Position numbers and translations under genes: made by a program. From J054 sp051008735 (lineage in GTDB: Bacteria; Pseudomonadota; Gammaproteobacteria; Steroidobacterales; GCA-2729495), in assembly GCA_051008735.1 (NCBI GenBank), contig JBPCXH010000205.1:1-10715 (forward strand): a stretch of 10,715 nucleotides of DNA. The letters run 5' to 3'. Below are positions 1-6,347 of the stretch, in pieces. Position 1 is the first letter of the stretch. Each line of letters opens with the position of its first letter. Below the pieces are notes generated by a model, which saw nothing but the letters and a program-made list of their open reading frames with translations, was not told where the DNA came from and made no database searches.

Positions 1-1362
1 GCCATGATATTTGACGAAGTCCGCATCGACGGTAAATGGGTAAAAGGCCCCCTGGTCATTAACGAAAGCGGCAATCTGGATGGCGAATGCCTGGCATTTG
101 GCCTGGAGCCAGTCAATGAGGCGCCGCTGACGCGCGCGCCTTACCAGAGCTATCGGCGGGCCCGCGAGCATGTCGAAGCCATGCTTGAAGCAACTGATGG
201 CGCCTATCCGGGCATTGCGCCGGTAGAGGTCAGTCGGGATAAGGCCGTCTGCAAAGAATTTGTTCTGCGCGGCAATGAGATAGACCTGACGAAGTTTGCT
301 TTCATTAAGGGCAATCCGGGTGATGCCGGTCGCTATATCAATACCAGCAGCGTATTTACCCGAGACCCACGGCAGGGCGTGAACTTTGGCACCTATCGTT
401 GCCATTTGCGCGGTCCGCGAGAGCTTGCCTTGAATTCAGAACCGGGCCAGACAGGTTATCGGCACATGATGGCGGCAAGAAAGCGGGGGGAGAAAACCAT
501 GCCGGTTGCCATTGCCCTGACGGCGGACCCGTATTTCTGGATGGTGTCGAGCAGCAAGATGGCTTTCAATGCCGAAGCCAAGACGGATGAAATCGAGATG
601 GGTATTGCCGGCGGTCTGGCAGGCCAGCCTATTGAGGTGGTGCGCTGTGAAACCAATGACTTTCGGGTACCAGCCTGGGCCGAAATGATTATTGAAGGCG
701 AGGTGCCCTTGCAGGAGATGCGTCCCGAGGGGCCCTACGCCGAAATGGTGGGTTACCAGGGGCAAGTCAAAGATGAAGTGTTCTGGGTGCGTGTCACGGC
801 CGTCACTCATCGACGCGACCCCTGGTTGATGAATAATTTTACCGGTGTGCAGGCAGGCTCCCTGATGTCGGCGAGTCATGCCGGAGCGGTCTATCGCTTG
901 CGCAAGAAGTTTCCTTACTTGGTGGACTGGTTAAGTGACACGCGCGCTGTGGGCCTGACCCTGGTGAGTATCAAAAAGACCGAGCCTGGTCAGGGTATGG
1001 CAGTTGCCGAACACATTGCCAAGCGGGCCTTTTTTGCCAAGGTCGTGATTGTGGTGGATGACGATGTGGATATCAGCGATCACGAGGCCGTGCTCGCTGT
1101 CATGGGCTCGCGCTGGCAGCCGGACGGAAATACCCGAACTTACCCACCGCGGCCATCCATGCCGCTTGATCCGAGCAATACCGCGCCAAGTCGCGGTAGC
1201 AAGATTGCGATTGATGCGACCCGGGCTCTTCCCGGTGAAGGCCGCAAGACACCCTGGCCGGCAACCAACCGCAGCTTGCTGGAGGCGGGTGCGCCTGAGG
1301 CCATTGCCAACGTTGATCAGAAATGGGGCGACCTGATTACGGGCTGGCAAAGGGACGTCTGA
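1..1362 (+). CDS. UbiD-family decarboxylase (5' end cut by window)
   Basis: This is a UbiD-family (de)carboxylase, a cytoplasmic enzyme that uses prenylated FMN and a metal to add or remove CO2 on aromatic or unsaturated acids. Counting from the ATG at base 4, visible family signatures are Asn127 and Arg132 in NFGTYR, His154 in GYRHMM, Glu198 in DEIEMG, the Glu227/Glu231 pair in AEMIIEGE, PEGPYAEMVGY at about 241-251, and KIAIDATR at about 400-407. These match the cofactor/metal ligands and acid-base glutamates known for the family. The frame is open to the left edge, and residue 1 aligns by memory with the 'LLFENVKG' part of full-length UbiDs. About 50 N-terminal residues therefore probably lie upstream, and the ATG at base 4 is probably internal. 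The substrate cannot be told from sequence; true UbiD of ubiquinone synthesis is less likely than a catabolic paralogue. The next gene follows after 47 bases on the same strand. Confidence 0.93.
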   Translation, partial: AMIFDEVRIDGKWVKGPLVINESGNLDGECLAFGLEPVNEAPLTRAPYQSYRRAREHVEAMLEATDGAYPGIAPVEVSRDKAVCKEFVLRGNEIDLTKFAFIKGNPGDAGRYINTSSVFTRDPRQGVNFGTYRCHLRGPRELALNSEPGQTGYRHMMAARKRGEKTMPVAIALTADPYFWMVSSSKMAFNAEAKTDEIEMGIAGGLAGQPIEVVRCETNDFRVPAWAEMIIEGEVPLQEMRPEGPYAEMVGYQGQVKDEVFWVRVTAVTHRRDPWLMNNFTGVQAGSLMSASHAGAVYRLRKKFPYLVDWLSDTRAVGLTLVSIKKTEPGQGMAVAEHIAKRAFFAKVVIVVDDDVDISDHEAVLAVMGSRWQPDGNTRTYPPRPSMPLDPSNTAPSRGSKIAIDATRALPGEGRKTPWPATNRSLLEAGAPEAIANVDQKWGDLITGWQRDV

Positions 1363-1409
1363 CGCGCGTGCGCGCACCGGCAGGCCTTTAGGCTTCCTCG
1401 CGGGTCAGG

Positions 1410-2468
1410 GTGACCAAAAAGATGTATGACTGGGATTTCACCGGCCGTCTGGTGCAAGGCATGGGACAGGGTCAGCGCTTCACGCAGCTGGCCTGGGTTC
1501 AGAAGGCCTTTATCAACTTATTCGGCATTGAGCCCTCACCGGGCACGCTAAATCTGCAGCTGGATCGGTCGACAGACAGAGCAACGTGGGCCACCGTGCG
1601 CGTCGGTCCCGCTTTGCTCATGCCCGGTCAGGAAGATGCCTGCGATGCACAATGCTATTTCGTTCGTCTTGCCGACCGCGTGCCCGCGGTCATTGTTGTA
1701 CCCGAGGTGGACGGTTATCCCTCTGACAAAGTGGAGCTGGTTGCCGCCGTGCCGTTACGCCAACTGCTGGATCTGGCCGACGGGGATGAGCTGACGGTAG
1801 CCGGAGATCGCCGACGACGTCTGGAGGCAGTGATTTTTGATGTCGATGGCACCTTGGTCAACAGTGTCGATGCGTACCATATTGCGGCGGGTCGTGCCGC
1901 GGCTGCATTGGGTTACTCAGTCACGCGTGACATCGTTCGGATTGCACTGAATGACAAGAAACCTTTCTGGGAACTGGTTGTTACAAATCCTGCTGATCGC
2001 AATCCCCGGACGTATGCGAAATTACGTCAAGACACGATGAAGCATTGGGAAGACATACTGGATGAGCATGTCAGCGTCCTTCCTGATGTTGCCACCGTCC
2101 TTGATCAGCTGCAGGCGGCTGGTGTCCGCCTGGGTATTTATACCGGCTCTCGAGGCGAGTCCTTTGCGCCCTTGCAGGCAGCTGGATTGATGGAATATTT
2201 CGAAGTGGTACTCACCGCCGCTGACGTGAGCGAAGACAAGCCCGACCCGGAAGGTGTGCTTAAGTGTTTGCAGATCATGGGCGTTGAGCCCGCTGCCGCT
2301 GCCTATATCGGCGACACGGCACCGGATATGGGCGCCGGTCAGCGCGCGGGTGTGCTCGCCGTTGGTTTGCTCACGGGCGCAGGTGATTCCGCCCAGTTAT
2401 CGGCTGCCGGCGCGCATCGGCTGGTGCCGGACCATGCCCGGCTGTCAGAGATTCTCCTGCCGGATTGA
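1410..2468 (+). CDS. CTP-dependent riboflavin kinase (RibK/DUF120)-like domain fused to HAD phosphatase
   Basis: This 352-residue protein has two domains. Residues about 10-132 resemble archaeal CTP-dependent riboflavin kinase: GRLVQGMGQG near the start, PGTLNL at 44-49 (Thr46 and Asn48 sit where the archaeal enzyme binds Mg2+, from memory), and VELVAAVPLRQLLDLADGDE near 108-127. Residues about 138-352 are a subclass I HAD hydrolase of the phosphoglycolate phosphatase type, with DVDGT nucleophile motif (Asp144, Asp146), Thr245/Ser247, Lys277 in DKPDP, and GDTAPD (Asp302, Asp306). All HAD catalytic residues are present, so the phosphatase should be active; its substrate is unknown. The start is GTG at 1410; ATG at 1422, in frame and 11 bases after AGGG, is an equally good choice. 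It follows the UbiD-family gene closely and is probably co-transcribed. Making FMN for that enzyme's prenyl-FMN cofactor is inference. Most bacteria use an unrelated ATP-dependent RibF instead. Confidence 0.85.
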   Translation: MTKKMYDWDFTGRLVQGMGQGQRFTQLAWVQKAFINLFGIEPSPGTLNLQLDRSTDRATWATVRVGPALLMPGQEDACDAQCYFVRLADRVPAVIVVPEVDGYPSDKVELVAAVPLRQLLDLADGDELTVAGDRRRRLEAVIFDVDGTLVNSVDAYHIAAGRAAAALGYSVTRDIVRIALNDKKPFWELVVTNPADRNPRTYAKLRQDTMKHWEDILDEHVSVLPDVATVLDQLQAAGVRLGIYTGSRGESFAPLQAAGLMEYFEVVLTAADVSEDKPDPEGVLKCLQIMGVEPAAAAYIGDTAPDMGAGQRAGVLAVGLLTGAGDSAQLSAAGAHRLVPDHARLSEILLPD

Positions 2469-2585
2469 CACGACGTGGATGAGGGACGAGCCGATTGATT
2501 AGGTCACCGGTTCGAGTGCTCGGTAAAAAATGGGGCTATTGCAGAGGCTGCCTTTCCCGAGCAGCTACAATCAGCTCAAAGAGAC
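2469..2585. other. Convergent intergenic gap with imperfect inverted repeat
   Basis: This gap separates two genes that point at each other. It contains an 11-base inverted repeat with one mismatch (arms 2517-2527 and 2553-2563, core TGCTCGG/CCGAGCA) enclosing a small GCAG-AGG-CTGC hairpin at 2541-2551. A run of six A's at 2525-2530 reads as six T's on the minus strand, but it is not directly after a stem in that direction. It may be a shared transcript-end structure, but it is not a textbook terminator. Confidence 0.3.
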
Positions 2586-3029
2586 CTAAGTGTCAGCGTT
2601 GCGCCGGTCGCGCTTGATCTCGCGTTTCTTTGTGTGCTGTTCGAGCTTGAATGTCCCGTAGGCCGCAAATGAATCGCCGCGACGATCATGTCCGGCCCTG
2701 CGGTCGTTTGTCGGCTGCAGCATGCAGCGACATTTTTCCCGGTTACAGTTGGCTAATGGCAAACGAGGTGCCTCTGTGGACAAGTAGCGGTCCTCTGAAA
2801 TGGCCCTGACTGCTTCACACGGATTGTTGTCGATCTGAACATACACGCCGTAATATCGCTTCGCTTTCTTGCTGGGCTCATTGCGCGTGATTACCAAGGG
2901 GCCGGTCTTTTCTTCCTCGGGAGGCGGGGGTGCCAGGTCTGATTCCGGAGCTGTTCTGCGCTGCATAAGGAACCACGTTGCAACGATGCCGGCCGGCATC
3001 CCGAGCAATAGCCACAACCAGTTATTCAT
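2586..3029 (-). CDS. Membrane-anchored Cys/Arg-rich hypothetical protein
   Basis: No function is recognised for this 147-residue protein. Residues 4-22 form one hydrophobic helix (WLWLLLGMPAGIVATWFLM), then a Pro/Glu-rich linker (34-40, PPPPEEE), then a soluble part. That part has Cys71, a cluster Cys95-x4-Cys100-x-Cys102 after APRLPL, an Arg/Asp motif DRRAGHDRR at 109-117, and a strongly basic tail. The layout suggests an inner-membrane anchor with a cytoplasmic domain. I recall similar small proteins with a C-x4-C-x-C cluster followed by DRRxGxDRR in many gammaproteobacteria, annotated only as hypothetical; the Cys residues could bind metal, which is inference. The open frame extends upstream to 3107, but the ATG at 3029 is preferred: GGGAG sits 8 bases before it and the membrane helix begins right after it. 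It is transcribed alone. Confidence 0.75.
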   Translation of the reverse strand: MNNWLWLLLGMPAGIVATWFLMQRRTAPESDLAPPPPEEEKTGPLVITRNEPSKKAKRYYGVYVQIDNNPCEAVRAISEDRYLSTEAPRLPLANCNREKCRCMLQPTNDRRAGHDRRGDSFAAYGTFKLEQHTKKREIKRDRRNADT

Positions 3030-3468
3030 GGGCCGATCTCCCGGGCGGGTACCAGTGGCGGACATCGAATTCCGCGTCATTGGCGCTAATCTTCGGCACG
3101 TCTCCAAGCTCCGTTTTCAAGCGGTTTGACATTGATAAAGGGTGCTAGTTTGCCTGCAGTATTAACCGGACCTGGGTCACATTTTGGCTCACGGGGTGCC
3201 TGCCGGGGGCTAAACAATGAGGCCCAGGTTCAGCCTGGTGCAGCCGATCGCGGGGGGCTGGCAGCGGGGGCCGCAACAGTGCCTGTCTACCCTCTGCCGG
3301 CTCCAGCCGACTCCGATGATTTGGCCCTGGGCTCGATCAGGCGCCGCGGCGAGAGTCAGGGCGCTTTGAGGCTCGGCAATATTGTCCCGGCGGAAAACAT
3401 TCCGTTTGGCGATATCATCGGGTTTCGTATTGCACAACTGCTTATTGGCAAGCAGCGAAGGGCAGACT
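3030..3468. other. Long intergenic region without a convincing gene
   Basis: This roughly 440-base stretch lies between divergent genes, so it must hold promoters for both. Open frames crossing it on either strand overlap the start of the SDR gene, have no recognisable domain and look like chance. A TTGACA at 3126-3131 is a perfect -35 hexamer for plus-strand transcription, but no good -10 lies 16-18 bases further on. An inverted repeat ACCTGGG (3170-3176) / CCCAGGT (3223-3229) and a short CCAGG-TTCAG-CCTGG hairpin (about 3224-3238) are also present. If the SDR transcript starts near 3150, it carries an unusually long leader of some 300 bases. Confidence 0.4.
3457..3462 (+). promoter_or_regulatory. 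Ribosome binding site fixing the SDR start
   Basis: GAAGGG lies six bases before the ATG at 3469. It favours that start over the in-frame TTG at 3382, which would add 29 residues with no place in the SDR fold. Confidence 0.65.
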
Positions 3469-4386
3469 ATGACAGAACCTACGTTAGATACTATCGGGCA
3501 AGACATGCACGGCAAGACCGTGCTAATTACTGGCACGGCCAGTGGAATGGGGCGGATTGCTGCCCGTCGCCTTGCTGAACTGGGGGCGCAACTCATTCTT
3601 GTTGATCAGGATTTGCCCAATGGCCAGGCGGGTTACGAAGAAATTCGCCGTGAGACAGGCAATCAGGCCGTGGAATTTATCGCGTGCGATGTCACGGACT
3701 TTTCCCAGGTCAGGCGTTTGTGCTCGGACGTTAGTACACGTTACGAACGCTTGGACGTGCTGATCAATAATGCCGGTATCACCGAGTCAGTTCGGCGGGA
3801 AAGCGTGAATGGTTATGAAATGACCATGGCAACGAATTTTCTGGGGCCTTTTCTGATCACAAGTCTGTTGCGAGATAAGCTCGTGAGTAGCTCACCGTCT
3901 CGTATCCTGAATATCTGTTCCGATGCGCACAAAATGGTCAAGACGCTGGAGTTTGACGATATTGATAATCGGCTGGGTTGGGACGGGGTTAATCACAATA
4001 AGGGCTTTCAGGCTTATGCACGCTCGAAGCTGGCCCTGGCAGCGGTGTCTTATCGCTTTGCAGAAGAATTGACCGGCAGCGGGGTTGATGTCTACACGGT
4101 ATCACCGGGTTACTTCATCAAGACTAATGTGCACCGCAATATGCGGGGTATCTGGAAGCTGGGGGTGAAGTTGTTCTGGCCCGTGTTGCAGTCACCGTAT
4201 CGGGCGGCACGCACCTATGTTTACCTGGCCAGTGAGCCTGAGCTTAGCGGCGACACGGGCAAGTACTGGGAACACCTTGCTCACAAGGATTCATCGCCGG
4301 CCAGTCATGACAGGGCACTGCAGGACAGAATCTGGGCCTACGCACTGGCCGCGACGCAGGACAAAGCCGGCCAGTCTGTCGCCTGA
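3469..4386 (+). CDS. Short-chain dehydrogenase/reductase, retinol-dehydrogenase-like
   Basis: This 305-residue classical SDR oxidoreductase should use NAD(P)(H) to interconvert an alcohol and a ketone or aldehyde. The Rossmann nucleotide-binding motif TGTASGMG is at 21-28, Asp74 is in the CDVTD segment after strand 4, and NNAG is at 100-103. The catalytic set is Asn123, Ser151 (NICSD), and Tyr183/Lys187 in YARSK. Asp46 at the end of the second strand (LVDQD) hints at NAD over NADP; this is inference. The extended C-terminus (about 220-305, Trp-rich) and overall pattern resemble retinol dehydrogenase/WWOX-like SDRs, whose bacterial members mostly lack known substrates. A frame extension back to TTG 3382 is rejected in favour of ATG 3469. 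It converges on the CoA-transferase gene with a 10-base gap, so the two are not co-transcribed. Confidence 0.92.
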   Translation: MTEPTLDTIGQDMHGKTVLITGTASGMGRIAARRLAELGAQLILVDQDLPNGQAGYEEIRRETGNQAVEFIACDVTDFSQVRRLCSDVSTRYERLDVLINNAGITESVRRESVNGYEMTMATNFLGPFLITSLLRDKLVSSSPSRILNICSDAHKMVKTLEFDDIDNRLGWDGVNHNKGFQAYARSKLALAAVSYRFAEELTGSGVDVYTVSPGYFIKTNVHRNMRGIWKLGVKLFWPVLQSPYRAARTYVYLASEPELSGDTGKYWEHLAHKDSSPASHDRALQDRIWAYALAATQDKAGQSVA

Positions 4387-4396
4387 GACGGCGGCC

Positions 4397-5605
4397 TTAA
4401 ATAATGCCGCGCTCCTGCAGATCTTTAATTTCCTCGGCGCTCATGCCGAGAACTGAGCCAAAGATTTCGTCATTGTGGGCACCCACATCGGGGCCCGGCC
4501 AGTCCGTGCGGCCCGGCGTGTCGCTCAGCTTCGGCACCATGGCAGCGATTTTCAGATCTTCACCGCCGACTTTGACGGATTCGAACATGCCCCGAGCCTG
4601 GTACTGCGCATCCGCCATCATGTCGACAACGCTATAAATGGGTCCACCGGGGACCCGTGCCCCATCAAGCTGGGCCTGCAATTCATCGGCTGTCAGGGTG
4701 CCTGTCCAGGCCGAAATCGCGTCATCCAGTTCTTTTTCGTGTTCCACCCGGCCGGCATTGTCAGCCATGCGAGGATCATCACCCAGGTCATCGCGCCCCA
4801 TCGCGTGGCACAGGCGCTTGAATATTGAGTCTCCGTTGCCGCCGATAATGACGTATTTGCCGTCTTTGCAGCGATAGGTGTTGGTGGGAACAATGCCCGT
4901 CAGGGTCGAGCCCGACGGTTCGCGGACAACCCCGGCGCCATCAAATTCAGGTACTACGCCTTCAAGCAGGTTGAAGACGGCCTCGTAGATCGCCGTATCG
5001 ATCACCTGGCCTTTGCCTTCCGGGTCACTCTTACGGCGAATAACCGCTAGCAGAATCCCCAGCACCGTATGAATGCCTGCCAGGGTGTCGCCAATGCTCA
5101 GATTCGGTCGCACCGGCGCCTCACCCGGGAAACCGTTGACGTAGCGAAAGCCTCCGAAGCCCTCACAGACCGACGCAAAACCGGGTTTGCTGGCATAGGG
5201 GCCAGTCTGGCCGTAGCCGGAAATTCGGGCGTAAATCAGGCCAGGATTCTTGGCCTGCAGTTCAGCCGGCCCCAGGCCCCATTTTTCCATGGTGCCGGGG
5301 CGGAAGTTCTCCACCACGACATCAGCAGTTTCAGCCAGTTTGGCCACGATTTCGCGGCCCTCATCGGTGCGCAGGTTTGCCGTGATGCATTTCTTGTTGC
5401 GGGCCAGGCTGCTCCACCACAGGGCGGTGCCATCCTTCATGATCCGCCATTTGCGGATCGGATCGCCTTCGCCGGGTGTTTCGACCTTGATCACCTCGGC
5501 GCCGTAATAGCCAAGCATGCTGCCGGTAAAGGGACCGGCCAGGAGTTGGCCAACCTCGACTACGCGTATGCCGTCCAGCGGACGCGGGTTATTTTCTATC
5601 GCCAT
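4397..5605 (-). CDS. Class III CoA-transferase (CaiB/BaiF family)
   Basis: This 402-residue protein belongs to the family III CoA-transferases, which move CoA between acyl-CoA and free carboxylates through an aspartyl-CoA anhydride and act as interlocked dimers. The N-terminal signature LDGIRVVEVGQLLAGPF (10-26), the GAEVIKVE segment (35-42), RNKKCITANL (69-78), VVENFRPG (97-104) and RISGYGQTGP (127-136) are typical. Asp173 in LSIGDTLAG matches the catalytic aspartate, and Gln20 aligns with the conserved active-site glutamine of formyl-CoA transferase. Length is normal for the family. The acyl group cannot be assigned; formyl-, carnitine-, succinyl- and bile-acid-CoA enzymes share these motifs. 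No strong Shine-Dalgarno precedes ATG 5605, but no better start exists: the conserved domain begins at residue 10. A candidate promoter lies at 5659-5687. It converges with the SDR gene. Confidence 0.95.
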   Translation of the reverse strand: MAIENNPRPLDGIRVVEVGQLLAGPFTGSMLGYYGAEVIKVETPGEGDPIRKWRIMKDGTALWWSSLARNKKCITANLRTDEGREIVAKLAETADVVVENFRPGTMEKWGLGPAELQAKNPGLIYARISGYGQTGPYASKPGFASVCEGFGGFRYVNGFPGEAPVRPNLSIGDTLAGIHTVLGILLAVIRRKSDPEGKGQVIDTAIYEAVFNLLEGVVPEFDGAGVVREPSGSTLTGIVPTNTYRCKDGKYVIIGGNGDSIFKRLCHAMGRDDLGDDPRMADNAGRVEHEKELDDAISAWTGTLTADELQAQLDGARVPGGPIYSVVDMMADAQYQARGMFESVKVGGEDLKIAAMVPKLSDTPGRTDWPGPDVGAHNDEIFGSVLGMSAEEIKDLQERGII

Positions 5606-5658
5606 AGGTAAATCAGGCCCGTCTGCGCGGGTTTATCCAGGAATTCAGAGACGAGGGC

Positions 5659-5687
5659 AGCATAGCGGATGCGCCGCGGCGATAACA
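5659..5687 (-). promoter_or_regulatory. Candidate promoter for the CoA-transferase gene
   Basis: Read on the minus strand, TATGCT (5659-5664) is a fair -10 hexamer. It is 17 bases from a poor -35, TGTTAT (5682-5687), and about 54 bases before the ATG at 5605. Spacing is ideal but the -35 is weak. Confidence 0.25.
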
Positions 5688-5716
5688 GGATCTGGGCCAC
5701 AACCCGGCCCTCTGAC

Positions 5717-5757
5717 CTTAAACCACCGCCGCCGGACAGCCCGGCGGCGGGGTTAAG
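5717..5757 (-). terminator. Strong GC-rich hairpin, probable terminator of the periplasmic gene
   Basis: A perfect 10-base stem (CCGCCGCCGG at 5726-5735, CCGGCGGCGG at 5741-5750) with a five-base loop is extended by CTTAA/CC pairings on the outside (5717-5724 with 5751-5757, two unpaired A's). It begins nine bases beyond the stop codon of the minus-strand gene ending at 5766. Only three T's follow on the minus strand, so the U-tract is poor. It lies upstream of the CoA-transferase promoter and would insulate it. Confidence 0.6.
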
Positions 5758-5765
5758 AGTCGAAA

Positions 5766-6248
5766 CTAGCTGGCTTCGGTCAGCGGGATCACCCGGGCCA
5801 GATCGAAATCAATAATAGCGTCCAGCTTTCGCTCGATCTGCATGAAACGCATGACCTTCAGTTCAGGCAGGACTTTGCGGAACTCCCGGACGAATTTTTT
5901 CTGCAGTTTCAGCATGTCTTCTTCGTACTTGATAACGTTATCGACGATCACCTTGGCTTGCTCGTCGGTCATCGTCTGATAGTTGTCGCGGAAATTCTTG
6001 ATGTTTTCTACCCGAAGATCGGCCAGCTGAGAACGCTGGAACTGATAATCACGGTAGACGGGCCAGAATTTGTCACTTTCCGCTTCGCTCAACAGCATAT
6101 TCTCTGCCACCAGCGCCTGACGCTTGGTAGCAATCTGCGAGCGAATCACTTCCACCGCATCGCGTTCCTGCTGGGCAATTGCCAGCGGCGCGCTCAGACT
6201 GGCGAGGAGGGCAACCGCCACGGCGGCTAGAAAGCTGTTTTTAAGCAT
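5766..6248 (-). CDS. Secreted helical periplasmic protein, Spy/CpxP-like
   Basis: This 160-residue protein is predicted to be exported. A basic start (MLKN), a hydrophobic core (5-22) and an A-I-A site at 23-25 form a clear Sec signal peptide with cleavage before QQERD. The mature part is nearly all amphipathic helix rich in Glu, Lys, Arg and Gln, with few prolines. It includes SEAESDKFWPVY, a long MTDEQAKVIVDNVIKYEEDM helix, and a C-terminal RFMQIERKLDAIIDFDLAR. Size and composition resemble periplasmic Spy/CpxP-type chaperones and related small helical proteins, but the LTxxQ motif of true Spy/CpxP is not evident, so the function is inference. The open frame extends to 6290; ATG 6248 is chosen because the signal peptide starts there, with a weak GAGA about six bases before it. 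A hairpin follows the stop codon. Confidence 0.8.
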   Translation of the reverse strand: MLKNSFLAAVAVALLASLSAPLAIAQQERDAVEVIRSQIATKRQALVAENMLLSEAESDKFWPVYRDYQFQRSQLADLRVENIKNFRDNYQTMTDEQAKVIVDNVIKYEEDMLKLQKKFVREFRKVLPELKVMRFMQIERKLDAIIDFDLARVIPLTEAS

Positions 6249-6280
6249 TGGGATTCTCAGTGGATAGGGAGGCGCCGCAA

Positions 6281-6309
6281 GGTACATCAAGGCCGCCAGG
6301 CTTGTCCAA
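6281..6309 (-). promoter_or_regulatory. Candidate promoter for the periplasmic protein gene
   Basis: On the minus strand TTGGAC (6304-6309) and TGTACC (6281-6286) are separated by 17 bases. They would give a leader of about 30 bases before ATG 6248. The -10 is a weak match. Its placement after the dehalogenase stop codon fits independent transcription of the periplasmic gene. Confidence 0.3.
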
Positions 6310-6347
6310 CCGCAGATTGTCGTATCGGGCCAGTCGGCCCTCTCAAC

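Noticed and set aside
4..6. ATG at base 4 as the true start of the UbiD-family gene
   Set aside because: The frame is open to the window edge and the first residues align with the interior of full-length UbiD proteins, so an upstream start is more likely.
436..879. Minus-strand open frame of 147 codons opposite the UbiD-family gene
   Set aside because: His-rich chance translation, with no domain, opposite conserved UbiD motifs.
2508..2527. GGTTCGA resembling a tRNA T-loop, considered as a tRNA remnant or attachment site
   Set aside because: No matching acceptor, anticodon or D arm and no duplicate copy was seen; the resemblance is limited to seven bases.
3126..3578. Plus-strand open frame of 150 codons before and into the SDR gene
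   Set aside because: It overlaps the SDR Rossmann region in another frame, has no recognised motif and no ribosome site; the preceding TTGACA looks more like a promoter element.
4391..4410. GCGGC/GCCGC inverted repeat between the converging SDR and CoA-transferase genes as a terminator
   Set aside because: Five-base stem with a ten-base loop lying partly inside the CoA-transferase coding end, without a T-run; probably chance in GC-rich DNA.
6327..6340. GGGCC-loop-GGCCC hairpin after the dehalogenase stop codon as a terminator
   Set aside because: The stem is only five bases and no T-run follows on the minus strand, so it is too weak to call.
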